A stretch of 64,000 nucleotides of DNA, taken from Trebonia sp050013875 (GTDB lineage: Bacteria; Actinomycetota; Actinomycetes; Streptosporangiales; Streptosporangiaceae). Both the position numbers and the translations under genes were made by a program. Every line of letters begins with the position of its first letter. Within the stretch, counting starts at the first letter, position 1. The notes beneath the pieces are model-generated. The model searched no databases, was not told the DNA's origin, and saw nothing but the letters and a program-made list of their open reading frames with translations. Shown piece by piece: positions 36,291 through 45,713 of the stretch. The stretch lies in NCBI GenBank assembly GCA_050013875.1, contig JBEKEK010000002.1:1-64000 (forward strand), in the 5' to 3' direction.

Positions 36291-36763
36291 ACCATGTCAC
36301 TGACCAGCCCATCGTGCGCATCGAGCGCACCTTGTCGGCGCCGCGATCCCAGGTCTACCGAGCGTGGCTGTCACCTGAGCTGATCCGCCGCTGGATGGCA
36401 CCGGGTTACGAGGTCACGCGGGTGGAGGTCGACGAGCGCGTGGGCGGCCGTTACCGGGTCTTTCATGCCGACGCGGGCGTCCCGGCCGGCGGCTTCGAGG
36501 CGGAGATCCTCGAACTGGCGCCACCTGAGCGCATCGCGTGGCGCTGGGGTTTCGCCGGCCCGGAGCGGGAGAACGGGCCGGTCTACGACTCCCTGCTGAC
36601 TGTGACGCTGTGCGAGGCGCCTGGCGGCGGCACCGTGCTCACCCTCGTGCACGAACGACTGGACGACCTCGCGGCCGCGCTACCCCACGTCGCCGGGCAG
36701 GTCAGCGCCGGCTGGGACTTCGTCCTCAGCAAGCTGGCGGCCGTACTCGCCACCGACGCTTAG
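36287..36763 (+). CDS. SRPBCC/AHSA1-family protein
   Basis: A 158-residue START-like protein of the AHSA1 group (IERTLSAPRSQVYRAWLSPELIRRWMAPG ... GWDFVLSKLAAVLAT). These proteins bind hydrophobic ligands in a deep cavity. It is translationally coupled to the ArsR gene, with GGAGGAAG before its ATG. The pair is common in bacteria; the ligand is unknown. Confidence 0.9.
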   Translation: MNHVTDQPIVRIERTLSAPRSQVYRAWLSPELIRRWMAPGYEVTRVEVDERVGGRYRVFHADAGVPAGGFEAEILELAPPERIAWRWGFAGPERENGPVYDSLLTVTLCEAPGGGTVLTLVHERLDDLAAALPHVAGQVSAGWDFVLSKLAAVLATDA

Positions 36764-36792
36764 CCGAACCGCCAGAAAGCCGCCGGTGCCGG

Positions 36793-37929
36793 TCAGCGCC
36801 TCGCCCATTCCTCCGCCAGCAGCCGGTAGGAGCGGACACGGTCGGCGTGGTCGTGGGTAATCGTGGTGACGATCAGCTCGTCGGCCTCGGTGGCGTCACG
36901 CAACTGCTCCAGCTGATCGGCGACCTGGCCGGGAGTACCGACGAACTGGGTGGCGGTCCGGTCGGCGACCAGGTCACGGTCGGCATCGGTCCACTGGTGA
37001 CGGCGGGCCTGCTCGGGGGTCGGGAACTGGATAGCGCCCTCGGCCGTGCGGATGCTGCGCACCCAGAGCCCGTAGCCGGTGGCCAGCTCGCGGGCCGCGG
37101 CCTCGGTGTCGGCGACGACCACGTCGGCCGACACGCTGACGTAGGGGCGCTCGAGCTCGGCGGACGGCTTGAACGCGGCCCGGTACCCATCGACTGCCTC
37201 AAGCACCGTCGCCGGGCTCACGTGGTAGTTGGCGGCGAAGCGCAGGCCGCGGTCGCCCGCCAGCTCGGCGCTCTCGCCGCCGCTGCTGCCGAGAATCCAG
37301 ATCTGCAGCGCGGCACCTTCCCCGGGTACCACGTGCGCTTCCTCACCCTCGGGCGAGCGGTAGGTGCCGGCGATCAGCGCCAGCACATCGGTGACCTGCT
37401 CGGTGTAGTTCTGCGATTCCGCGTGCGGCAGCTGCAACAGGGTCTTCTGCAGCGCGAACCGGGGCGAGTCAAGCAGCCGCTTGAAGGAGAACCGCGGCGG
37501 GATCAGCAGCCCGCTTGGGGTGCGGCCGTTGACCACAGTGGCCGCCGAGCCCCCGCCGGCCAGGGCCGGCTCCCTGGGCTCGCGGGGGCGTCCACCGGAC
37601 CGGCCGAGGCCGAGGTCGAAACGGCCCGGGTGAGCCGCGTCGAGCAGGCCGAACTCCTCCACGGTGGACAGGGCGGTGCGGTGCCCCATCTGCACCGCGC
37701 CCGAGCCCAGGCGGATCGCGGATGTGGCGCCCGCGGTAAGCGCGAGCACGACGGCGGGCGAGGTGCCGGCCACGCCCGGGTTGAGGTGGTGCTCGGCGAA
37801 CCAGTAGCGGGCGTAGCCGAGACGCTCGGCCTGCTGGGCGAGGTCGATGCTATTGAGCAGCGCCTGGCCGGCGGTCGATCCCGAGGAGACCGGGACAAGA
37901 TCCAGGACGGCCAATGGGGTGTTGGACAT
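36793..37929 (-). CDS. LLM flavin-dependent oxidoreductase (MsnO8-like)
   Basis: A 378-residue luciferase-like monooxygenase of the MsnO8-type group: ARYWFAEHHLNPGVAGTSPAVVLALTA, RIRLGSGAVQMGH-like segment, ILGSSGGESAELA and VGTPGQVADQLEQL. It would use reduced FMN and oxygen (or F420) on an unknown substrate. ATG at 37929 chosen with GGAGGG upstream. Last gene of a four-gene minus-strand LLM operon (41783 to 36793). Confidence 0.9.
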   Translation of the reverse strand: MSNTPLAVLDLVPVSSGSTAGQALLNSIDLAQQAERLGYARYWFAEHHLNPGVAGTSPAVVLALTAGATSAIRLGSGAVQMGHRTALSTVEEFGLLDAAHPGRFDLGLGRSGGRPREPREPALAGGGSAATVVNGRTPSGLLIPPRFSFKRLLDSPRFALQKTLLQLPHAESQNYTEQVTDVLALIAGTYRSPEGEEAHVVPGEGAALQIWILGSSGGESAELAGDRGLRFAANYHVSPATVLEAVDGYRAAFKPSAELERPYVSVSADVVVADTEAAARELATGYGLWVRSIRTAEGAIQFPTPEQARRHQWTDADRDLVADRTATQFVGTPGQVADQLEQLRDATEADELIVTTITHDHADRVRSYRLLAEEWARR

Positions 37930-37952
37930 GCGAAAACCCTCCGAGATTCTTG

Positions 37953-39107
37953 TCAACCGGTGGTGGCGACCGGGGAGACGCCCGGCAGCCCGCTGGCCGC
38001 CGCCACGGGCGCCGACGCGGGCACTGCCGAGGCGGGCACGGTGTCGTCGCCGAGCGGCCCGCCGCCCCAGCCCCAGGGCGGGTCGGGGATCTCGCGGCGC
38101 AGCACCGGGGCGATGTCGGACTGGAACAGCTCCAGGCTGGCCCGGTGCTGCGCGCCGGTGAGACCGCCGGCGTCGGCGTGCAGGTGCAGCACGCTGTGGC
38201 CGAACTGCCCGTAGTAGCGGTGGACCTTCTCGATGACCTGGGCCGGGCTGCCGATCAGGGCGGAAGACCGCTCGATGAAGTCTTCCAGGGTGGGGAAGAC
38301 CGGCTGCAGGCCGAGGCGCTGCTGGAACGCCAGCTGCCCGGCGAAGACCGGACGGTAGGCCTCGATGGCGTCCTGCGAGTTGCGGGTGGAGTAGTACCCG
38401 GCGGTCCCGGCGCCGACGGCGATGGCCGCCTGGTCGTGACCGTAGTGGGCCCAGCGCTCGCGGTAGTAGCGGATCAATTCGGCGTACGGGCCGATCGGGT
38501 TGGTCACGTTAGCGGAGAACAGCGGGTCGCCGTAGCGGGCGGCCAGGTCGACCGACGCCTGGCTGGTAGCGCTCCCGTGCCAGATACGGACCGGGCGCTG
38601 CAAAGGCCGCGGCCACACCTCGGCCTCGTGCAGCGGCGGCCGGAACTTCGTGTCATAGGTGATCTTGTTGTCCTGCCACAGCCGCCTGAAGACCTCGTAG
38701 GACTCGGCGTTGCGGTCCCACTGGTCGTCGGGGGTGACGTTGAACAGGTCCCGCTGGGCGGCGCCGTTGCCCTTGCCGATGATGAGCTCAAGCCGCCCGG
38801 CGGAGAGCTGGTCGAGGGTGGCGTAGTCCTCGAACGCGCGCACCGGGTCAAGCAGCGACAGCGTGGTCACCGCCGTGAACAGCCGGATCCGCTTGGTCAG
38901 GGCGGCGATATGGCTGAGCACGACCGTCGGCGACGAGGAGATGAAGGGCCGCTCGTGCCGCTCGCCCACCCCGAACCCGTCGAAGCCGAGCTCCTCGGCC
39001 AGCAGGGCGCTGTCGAGCGCCTCCCGGAACCGGGCGCGGGTGGACTTCTGGGCGCCGGTGAAGGGGTCCGGTGCGTGGACGATCAGCGTGATGGTGATGA
39101 ACCTCAT
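37953..39107 (-). CDS. LLM flavin-dependent oxidoreductase (bacterial luciferase-like)
   Basis: A 384-residue LLM enzyme (LGFDGFGVGERHERPFISSSPTVVLSHIAALTKRIRLFTAV, AGRLELIIGKGNG, WHGSATSQASVDLAARYGD). The last 40 residues are a Pro/Ala/Val-rich tail not usual for the family. ATG at 39107 overlaps the stop of the preceding gene (ATGA), which also rules out the longer frame. Substrate unknown; relatives act on alkanes, sulfonates and similar. Confidence 0.9.
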   Translation of the reverse strand: MRFITITLIVHAPDPFTGAQKSTRARFREALDSALLAEELGFDGFGVGERHERPFISSSPTVVLSHIAALTKRIRLFTAVTTLSLLDPVRAFEDYATLDQLSAGRLELIIGKGNGAAQRDLFNVTPDDQWDRNAESYEVFRRLWQDNKITYDTKFRPPLHEAEVWPRPLQRPVRIWHGSATSQASVDLAARYGDPLFSANVTNPIGPYAELIRYYRERWAHYGHDQAAIAVGAGTAGYYSTRNSQDAIEAYRPVFAGQLAFQQRLGLQPVFPTLEDFIERSSALIGSPAQVIEKVHRYYGQFGHSVLHLHADAGGLTGAQHRASLELFQSDIAPVLRREIPDPPWGWGGGPLGDDTVPASAVPASAPVAAASGLPGVSPVATTG

Positions 39108-40495
39108 GAGGCGGCCCTCGCGGCGTGCTCGCCGGTGCGTCCCGCCTCGTCCGGCCGCCCAAGCGGGGCGAGGCCGAGGTGATCCCGCAGCGTGGTGCCG
39201 GTGTAGTCGGCCCGGAAGACACCGCGCTCCTGCAGCAGCGGCACGACCTTGTCGACGAAGGGCGCCAGGCCGTCGGGGGTGATGTGCGGGACCAGGATGT
39301 AGCCGTCGGCGGCGTCGCCCTGCACGCGCTCGTTGATCGCGCTGGCGACGGTCTCCGGCGAGCCGACGAAGGACTGGCGGCCGGTGACCTCGATCACCGC
39401 CTCGCGGGCGGAGAGCTTGCCGTCGGCGGCCCGGGCGCGCCACTCGTTGGCCCGCTCAACCGGGTTCTTGGCGAACTGGCGCACGCTCGCGCGGCCCTTG
39501 GCGATGAGATTGTCGCTGACCACTGGGTCGAAGTCCGGCAGCGGACCGTCAACATCGAAGTCAGGCAGCTCGGTGTTCCACAGCTGCTCGATGAAGCGCA
39601 GCGCGGTCTGCGGCGAGACCTGCGCCCGGCGGACCTCGCGGGCAAGATCAGCCGCCTCCGTGTCGGTGTCGCCGAGCACGAACGTCGCCGCGGGCAGTAT
39701 CAGCAGCTGGCCCGGGGAGCGGCCGTACTTCCGCAGGCGGCCCTTCACGTCGGCGTAGAACGCCTGCCCGGCCTCGAGGGTGGCATGCCCGGTGAAGATC
39801 GCGTCGGCTGACGACGCGGCGAAGTCACGGCCCTCGTCGGAGTCGCCGGCCTGGAAGATGACCGGCCGCCCCTGCGGGCTGCGGGGAACGTTGAACTGCC
39901 CCTCGATGTCGAAGAACGCGTCCTTGTGCTGGAACGCGCCCGGAACCGGGGTCGCCAGGAACTCGCCGTCGCGCTTGTCCGCGATGATCTCGTCGCCTTG
40001 CCAGGAATCCCACAGTTCCGTCGCGGTCCGCAGGAAGGTGCGCGCCCGCTCGTACCGGTCACCCTGCGCCAGGTAGCCGGCGCGCCGGAAGTTCTCGCCG
40101 GTGAAGGCGTCCCAGCTGGTCACGACGTTCCACGCCGCCCGGCCGCCGGATAGGTGGTCGAGGCTGGCGAACTGGCGGGCCACCTCGTAGGGCTCGTTGA
40201 ACGTCGAGTTGATGGTGCCGGTCAGGCCGAGGTAGTCGGTGACCGCGGCCAGCGCGGCGAGGATGGTGAAGGTGTCCGGGCGGCCGACCACGTCCAGGTC
40301 GTAGATCAGCCCGTTCTGCTCGCGAAGGCGCAGGCCCTCGGCGAGGAACATGAAGTCGAACTTGCCCCGCTCGGCGGTCTGGGCGAAGCGGGCGAACGAG
40401 TCGAACTCGATGTGGCTGCCGGCCGCCGGGTCGCTCCACACGGTCGTGTTGTTCACGCCGGGGAAGTGCGCGGCCAGGTGGATCTGCTTTGTCAT
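39104..40495 (-). CDS. LLM monooxygenase, NtaA/SnaA/DszA family
   Basis: A 463-residue FMN-dependent monooxygenase of the nitrilotriacetate / DszA / DmoA-type group. Family segments: FDFMFLAEGLRLR, GTINSTFNEPYEVARQFASLDHLSGGRAAWNVVTS, FNVPRSPQGRPVIFQAGDS, and the C-terminal LVPHITPDGLAPFVDKVVPLLQERGVFR. Members need reduced FMN from a separate reductase, not seen in this window. Several relatives break C-S or C-N bonds. TGAGGAC precedes the ATG. Confidence 0.92.
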   Translation of the reverse strand: MTKQIHLAAHFPGVNNTTVWSDPAAGSHIEFDSFARFAQTAERGKFDFMFLAEGLRLREQNGLIYDLDVVGRPDTFTILAALAAVTDYLGLTGTINSTFNEPYEVARQFASLDHLSGGRAAWNVVTSWDAFTGENFRRAGYLAQGDRYERARTFLRTATELWDSWQGDEIIADKRDGEFLATPVPGAFQHKDAFFDIEGQFNVPRSPQGRPVIFQAGDSDEGRDFAASSADAIFTGHATLEAGQAFYADVKGRLRKYGRSPGQLLILPAATFVLGDTDTEAADLAREVRRAQVSPQTALRFIEQLWNTELPDFDVDGPLPDFDPVVSDNLIAKGRASVRQFAKNPVERANEWRARAADGKLSAREAVIEVTGRQSFVGSPETVASAINERVQGDAADGYILVPHITPDGLAPFVDKVVPLLQERGVFRADYTGTTLRDHLGLAPLGRPDEAGRTGEHAARAAS

Positions 40496-40535
40496 GCTGG
40501 TGTCCTCAGCTTCGTTGATCAGGCAGCTTCATTGG

Positions 40536-41783
40536 TCAGACTGGTTCATTGGTCGTGCGGGCGGCGTACCGGTTGGCAGGCCGGGGCAGGCCGAGCAGTC
40601 CCCGCAGCGTGCCGGAACCGTCGCCGGCCGGGTAGGCCGTCCGGAACGCACCGCGGCGCTGCAGTTCGGGAACGAGGGCGCCGGTGATCTGGTCCAGGTC
40701 ATGCGGCAGCGCGGCCGGCCGCAGCCGGAACCCCGACAGACCCGCCTCCCGCCAGTCCAGGAGCAGGTCAGCCAGCTGAGCCGCCGGGCCGGCGAAGATC
40801 TGCGCATCGCTGGAGTACGTGCCCCCTGCCAGCTCGTCTAGACGCTCCCGGCGGCCCTGGGCGGCAGCGGCGCTGTCGTCGATGAAGACGACGAGGTCAC
40901 CGAATACGCGCACTGCCTCATCCGCGCGCCCGGCCAGTTCCTGCTCGGCGCGGATCTCGTCGACGATCGCGGCCGCGCTGGCCCGGTCGCGCGGGGTGAC
41001 GAACCCGATGTCGGCCGACCGGGCGATCAGCCGGTACGGCACCGTGGCGTGGCCGAGAGCGGCGACGACCGGCTGGCCCTGCGGCGGCCGGGGCGTGATC
41101 GACGGCCCCCGCACCGAGAACCAGCGTCCTTCGAAGTCGATGTAGTGCAGCTTGTCGCGGTCGATGAAGCGCCCGGTGGCCACGTCGCGGATTTCCGCGC
41201 CGTCCTCCCAGCTGTCCCAGAGCCGCCGCAGTACCTCGACGTAGTCAGCCGCCTCGTCGAAGTGCTCCTCGATCAGCGCCCGCACGTCGGGGTCGTCGCG
41301 CCGCTCGACGCTCAGCGGCGGGATCTCGCGGCGGCCGAAGTGCCCCGCCGTGTCGCCGCGCCCGCCGATCTGCACCCGGACGCCCGCGCGGCCGGTGCTG
41401 ACGTAGTCGAGGGTGGCGATCGCCTTGGACGTGTGGAACGGCTCGGTGTGGGTGGTGACCGCCGTCGGGACGAAACCGAGGTGGCGTGTCCTCGGGGCGG
41501 CCCTGGCCGCGATCAGCACGGCGTCCAGGCGGCCGCGGACCCGGTCCGTTCGCTCGTCCCGGCCGAAGTGGTCATCAGACTGCAGGTCGAGGCCGTCCTC
41601 GATGGTGACGAAGTCAAGCAGGCCAAGCTCGGCCCGCTGGGCCAGGTTCACCCAGTAGGCCGCGGTGAAGAGCTGACCGGGCTGGGCCTCCGGCTCACGC
41701 CACGCCGCTGGGTGCCAGCCGGCGCCATCGAGCGCGACGGCCAGGTGCAGGGCGCCTGCCGGGGCATGGGTTGCTTGGGCCAC
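40536..41783 (-). CDS. LLM monooxygenase, NtaA-like
   Basis: A 415-residue LLM enzyme of the same broad group: LLDFVTIEDGLDLQ, STGRAGVRVQIGGRGDTAGHFGRR, ITPRPPQGQPVVAALGHA, and an end (ELQRRGAFRTAYPAGDGSGTLRGLLGLPRP) shared with NtaA types. The start is a GTG at 41783 with ACGGAG 6 nt before it. First gene of the four-gene LLM operon; divergent from the dehydrogenase gene. Confidence 0.9.
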   Translation of the reverse strand: MAQATHAPAGALHLAVALDGAGWHPAAWREPEAQPGQLFTAAYWVNLAQRAELGLLDFVTIEDGLDLQSDDHFGRDERTDRVRGRLDAVLIAARAAPRTRHLGFVPTAVTTHTEPFHTSKAIATLDYVSTGRAGVRVQIGGRGDTAGHFGRREIPPLSVERRDDPDVRALIEEHFDEAADYVEVLRRLWDSWEDGAEIRDVATGRFIDRDKLHYIDFEGRWFSVRGPSITPRPPQGQPVVAALGHATVPYRLIARSADIGFVTPRDRASAAAIVDEIRAEQELAGRADEAVRVFGDLVVFIDDSAAAAQGRRERLDELAGGTYSSDAQIFAGPAAQLADLLLDWREAGLSGFRLRPAALPHDLDQITGALVPELQRRGAFRTAYPAGDGSGTLRGLLGLPRPANRYAARTTNEPV

Positions 41784-41911
41784 GGTGAACTCCGTTCCGA
41801 GCGGCGACGGGCGTTACTCGTCCGCTTTGCCCAACGGAATGACTTTGTCGATTATTTCGCTAGGCATGATCGGCAAGAAGCGGAGGTGGGCGCGGAAGTA
41901 GGCTGGCTGAC

Positions 41912-42940
41912 GTGACGAAGATCGCGATCCTTGACGATTACATCGGTGTCGCCCTCGAGTACGGCGACTGGTCGGCGCTGCCCGGCGACGCCGAGATCAC
42001 CGTCTACCGCGCGGCGATCCCGCCCGAGCGGCTGGTCGGCGAGCTCATTGACTACGAGATCATCGTCATCACCCAGCAGCGGGCGCGCTTCCCGCGCGAG
42101 GTGCTCGCGGGGCTCCCCAAGCTGCGGCTGATCGTCTGCAACGGCCGGACGAGCAACGTCGTCGACCACGAGGCCCGGATTGAGCGGGGAATCCTGCTCT
42201 GCGGCACCGCCGAGACCGATCGCGGCGCCACCGCCAGCCCGTCCGGCTACCAGGTTCCGCGCGGGTTGCCGGCGCCCGCGGAGATGGCGTGGGCGCTGAT
42301 CTTCGCCGTCGCCAAACGGATCGGCATCGAGGACCGGGTTATCCGCGACGGCGGCTGGCAGACCGGCTTCCCGGTCACCCTGGCCGGCCAGACGCTCGGC
42401 CTCCTCGGCGCGGGACGCCTCGGCGGCGCGATGGTGCCGGTCGCGAACGCGCTCGGCATGGACGTCATCGCCTGGAGCCCCAATCTCACCCAGCAGCGCT
42501 GCGCCGAGCTCGGCGTCGCGTGGGTGACGAAGGACGAGCTCCTGGCGGCCGCGGACGTCCTCGGGGTCTTCCTCGTCCTGTCCGAGCGCTCCCGCAATAC
42601 ACTCCGCGCCGGCGACCTGGCGAAGATGAAGGCGGGCGCCATCTTGGTGAACATCTCCCGCGGCCCGATCGTCGACGAGGAAGCCCTCATCGAGGCACTC
42701 CGCTCCGGTCAGCTGGCCGGAGCCGGCCTCGACGTCTTCGACCGCGAGCCGCTTCCCGCCGGCCACCCGTTCAGGTCGCTCGGCAATGTCGTCGTCACCC
42801 CGCACATCGGCTACGTCACCGAGCAGGGCTTCCGCACCGCCTGGCAGCGCATGGCGGAGGACGTCGCGGCCTACCTCGCGGGATCACCCATCCGCGTGGT
42901 CACCGACCCCGCCGACTGCCCCCCGATGGCACCGCGGTAG
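41912..42940 (+). CDS. D-2-hydroxyacid dehydrogenase
   Basis: A 342-residue NAD(P)-dependent dehydrogenase of the D-isomer 2-hydroxyacid family. The cofactor loop is GLLGAGRLGG. The catalytic Arg is in NISRGPIVDEEAL, the Glu in FDREPLP and the His in VTPHIGY. It would interconvert a 2-keto acid and a D-2-hydroxy acid. The start is GTG. It stands alone between LLM genes, and may act on a keto acid released by them. Confidence 0.9.
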   Translation: MTKIAILDDYIGVALEYGDWSALPGDAEITVYRAAIPPERLVGELIDYEIIVITQQRARFPREVLAGLPKLRLIVCNGRTSNVVDHEARIERGILLCGTAETDRGATASPSGYQVPRGLPAPAEMAWALIFAVAKRIGIEDRVIRDGGWQTGFPVTLAGQTLGLLGAGRLGGAMVPVANALGMDVIAWSPNLTQQRCAELGVAWVTKDELLAAADVLGVFLVLSERSRNTLRAGDLAKMKAGAILVNISRGPIVDEEALIEALRSGQLAGAGLDVFDREPLPAGHPFRSLGNVVVTPHIGYVTEQGFRTAWQRMAEDVAAYLAGSPIRVVTDPADCPPMAPR

Positions 42941-42946
42941 CCCCGC

Positions 42947-43930
42947 TCAGGCTTGCCGCACGCGCGCGGGGCCGGCGCCGCCGCGGGCCAGGTCCCCGAC
43001 CAGCTGCCAGGTCCTTAGCCGTTCCTCGTCGGTGGCGAAGGCGACCGGGCTGATCCGCACGTCGGTCGCCCCCGCGTCGAGATACCGCTCGATCCCGGCC
43101 GCCACGGTCTCCTCGTCCCCGACGAGTGCCAGGTCGGCGGCGTGACCGATGCCCTCGCGTTCGAGGACGGCGGCGTAGGAAACATTGCGGCCGTACCCGC
43201 CGAGGGCCTCGAAGGCGTGCGCCCTCGCCCGCTGCGGGTCGGCGGTCACCGACGCGGGCACCCCGGCGGCGATCCGCGGTGCCGGGCGGCCCGCGGCCGC
43301 CGCCGCGGCGGTGATGGCGGGGACGATGAGCGAGGCGAGGCTGCGCGGCCCGGCAAGGTAGGGCAGCGTACCGTCGGCGAGTTCGCCCGCCGCCCGCAGC
43401 GCCTGTGGTCCCATCGCCGCGACCAGCAGCGGAACCCGCGGCGTGACGCCGCCGCGGAGCAACGCCGACGGCACGCTCGACAAGTCGGCGGTGAGCGTCG
43501 CGCCCCGGATATCAGCGGTCCCGGTATCGAGCAGCGAGCGCAGCACCCGGAGGTAGTCCCGCAGATGCCCGATAGGCCGGTCGAACGGCACGCCGAACAC
43601 GCCCTCCACCTGGCCCCGGTGCCCGAGACCGATGCCGAGGGCGAACCGCCCGCCGGCCGCGAGCTGTGCCGCCTTGGCCTGGCTGGCGAGGACGACCGGG
43701 TGCCGCGGGTACATCGGGACGACGGCGGTCCCGACGAGGATGCGCGGCACCTGGTGCGCCACCACAGCGGCGACGGTGATCGCGTCGATGTCGAGCCCCT
43801 GGTTGAGCCAGATGTCGTCCACTCCGGCCGCTTCGGCCTCACGGGCGCGGTCGAGCACGTAGCTCAGCGCGTCGGCGTCGCCAAGCGCCGCAGCCGACGG
43901 CGAAGTCTGCAGCGAGATCCCGAAACTCAT
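42947..43930 (-). CDS. LLM oxidoreductase, F420-dependent type
   Basis: A 327-residue LLM enzyme resembling the F420-dependent mycobacterial groups: AEAAGVDDIWLNQGLDIDAITVAAVVAHQVPRILVGTAVVPMYPRHPVVLASQA and GRFALGIGLGHRGQVEGVFG. These use deazaflavin F420 rather than FMN, which fits an actinomycete host. AAAGGCGG precedes the ATG. Divergent from the ABC transporter operon. Confidence 0.88.
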   Translation of the reverse strand: MSFGISLQTSPSAAALGDADALSYVLDRAREAEAAGVDDIWLNQGLDIDAITVAAVVAHQVPRILVGTAVVPMYPRHPVVLASQAKAAQLAAGGRFALGIGLGHRGQVEGVFGVPFDRPIGHLRDYLRVLRSLLDTGTADIRGATLTADLSSVPSALLRGGVTPRVPLLVAAMGPQALRAAGELADGTLPYLAGPRSLASLIVPAITAAAAAAGRPAPRIAAGVPASVTADPQRARAHAFEALGGYGRNVSYAAVLEREGIGHAADLALVGDEETVAAGIERYLDAGATDVRISPVAFATDEERLRTWQLVGDLARGGAGPARVRQA

Positions 43931-44118
43931 GACCGGACCGCCTTTCAGATAATCCCTATGGAATTAGTAGGCTATCTCGCGCCGACCACGGCCCGACGCC
44001 CGCTGACGCACTTACGCCGGTTACACCGTTGTTACCCCACCCTAATATTTGATACTTTTCAGACCGATATAGTAGGATTTAGCAACTCGAAGCTACGCCG
44101 ACGTCTGGAGCACCGACC
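43931..44118. promoter_or_regulatory. Divergent promoter region, LLM gene / ABC importer
   Basis: An AT-rich 188-bp region. TATAGT at 44068-44073 is a good -10 for the importer operon. The segment TTCAGACCGATATAGTAGGA (44058-44077) resembles TTCAGACCATATTTATGGGA at 58596 before the aromatic lyase, so it may be a shared regulatory site. The minus-strand promoter is not clear. Confidence 0.45.
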
Positions 44119-45696
44119 TTGCCAGCGCTACTCACCTCCCGAAGAGCAGGCGGGCTCGCCGCGGCAGCGGCGATCGCGCTGACTCTCGCGGCCTGCTCGT
44201 CCGCCACGTCCTCCTCCTCGCCATCCTCGTCGTCGTCGGCTGCCGCGCAGGGGTCGGCCGGCCCGGCCGCAGCCGACGGCGGCACCTACAACATCGGGCT
44301 CATCACCCCGACTGGCGGCATCGACCCGCTGACCACCGCGCAGAGCGCCACGCAGTTCACGGTCGGGCTCGCCTCGGCCCAGCTCGTCATCGAGAACCCG
44401 TCAGGGACGATCGAGCCGCAGCTCGCGCAGTCCTGGACCCAGTCGGCCGACAAGCTGTCCTGGACGTTCACGCTGCGGTCCGGCCTGAAGTTCAGCAACG
44501 GCGCGCCGCTCACCGCCAAGGACGTGGTGTCGACCTTCGACAGCATCCTCAGCCCGACGAGCGAGTCGCCCGCCGCGTCGAGCTTCGCCGGGATCCTCAA
44601 GTCGGTCACCGGGTCGGGCACGACGGTGGTGTTCCACCTCGATGCGGCCTACGCGGACTTCCCTCACCTGCTGACCGGGGCGAACACCTGGATCCTGCCG
44701 GCCGGCTCCAATCCCACGAACTGGATCAACGACCCGGTCGGGGCGGGCCAGTTCATTCTGGAGAAGTACACCGCGGGGCAGGGCATCACCTACAAGAAGA
44801 ACCCGTACTACTGGGACGCCCCGGCGGTGAAGCTGGCCGGCGTGAACGTCACGTTCTACTCCTCCGAGCAGTCTGAGCTGCTCGCGTTCCAGAGCGGCCA
44901 GATCGACCAGCTCCAGTCGTTTCCGGCCGCGGCTGCCGCCCTCGGCACCAGCTACCGCCAGCAGCGCTCGGGGTTCGTGAAGTTCGACGCCCTCACCTTT
45001 AACGTTGACAAGGCCCCGTTCAACGACGTGGCCGTCCGGCAGGCGGTGGCCTGGGCGCTGAACCGCTCCGCGATCGCGGCGACGGTCTACAGCGGCGAGG
45101 CGACCATCGGTAATGACTTCGCCACCTTCCCCGACTACGCCGTGCAGCCGAAGGGGCTGACCGCCCGCTCGCAGAACCTCGCTGAGGTCAAGAAGCTGCT
45201 CGGCAGCAGGGTGATCAGCTTCACCATCACCACCTACACCGATGAGCAAACCTACGCCCAGCTCATCCAGCAGCAGCTCGACGCGACCGGTAACTTCAAG
45301 GTCAGCCTGGACGTGCAGACCGAGGCGGCCTACTACGCGAACGGCGCGACCTCGCCGTGGCTGGCCGCGCCGGTGACGCTCACCGACTGGGCCGAGCGGC
45401 TGCCATCGCAGCTGTACTCGCTCATCTACGTGGCCAGCAGCGGGTGGAGCGCGTCGCACTACTCCAACTCGCACCTCGGCAGCCTGGTCAACCAGTTCGA
45501 GGCGACCAGCTCCGCCGCGCAGCGGCAGACCCTCGCCAACCAGATCGCCACGACCGAGTGGACTGACGTGCCGGTCGTCATCGCGGCGTTCGAAGAGAGC
45601 GACGTCTACCTAGGCAACGCGGTGCAGGGCAGCTTCCCCAACGGCCAGGATTTCCCCGGAGGCTTCGACTTCCGCGGGATCTCGGTCTCGAGCTGA
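44119..45696 (+). CDS. ABC importer substrate-binding lipoprotein (Opp/Nik family)
   Basis: A 525-residue SBP_bac_5 lipoprotein. The lipobox is LAAC (Cys26), followed by a Ser/Ala-rich stretch. Family features include GGIDPLTTAQSA, WTFTLRSGLKFSNGAPLTAKDVVSTFDSI, NDPVGAGQFILEKYT, and NDVAVRQAVAWALNR. It would capture a peptide, metal complex or small organic molecule outside the cell. The start is TTG at 44119 with GGAG 8 bp upstream. First gene of the importer-LLM operon. Confidence 0.92.
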   Translation: MPALLTSRRAGGLAAAAAIALTLAACSSATSSSSPSSSSSAAAQGSAGPAAADGGTYNIGLITPTGGIDPLTTAQSATQFTVGLASAQLVIENPSGTIEPQLAQSWTQSADKLSWTFTLRSGLKFSNGAPLTAKDVVSTFDSILSPTSESPAASSFAGILKSVTGSGTTVVFHLDAAYADFPHLLTGANTWILPAGSNPTNWINDPVGAGQFILEKYTAGQGITYKKNPYYWDAPAVKLAGVNVTFYSSEQSELLAFQSGQIDQLQSFPAAAAALGTSYRQQRSGFVKFDALTFNVDKAPFNDVAVRQAVAWALNRSAIAATVYSGEATIGNDFATFPDYAVQPKGLTARSQNLAEVKKLLGSRVISFTITTYTDEQTYAQLIQQQLDATGNFKVSLDVQTEAAYYANGATSPWLAAPVTLTDWAERLPSQLYSLIYVASSGWSASHYSNSHLGSLVNQFEATSSAAQRQTLANQIATTEWTDVPVVIAAFEESDVYLGNAVQGSFPNGQDFPGGFDFRGISVSS

Positions 45697-45713
45697 CCCG
45701 GTACGGAGTCTAG

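Noticed and set aside
37953..39443. A 496-residue version of the LLM gene ending at 37953
   Set aside because: The extra 112 residues overlap the preceding LLM gene; the ATGA overlap at 39107 is the natural start.
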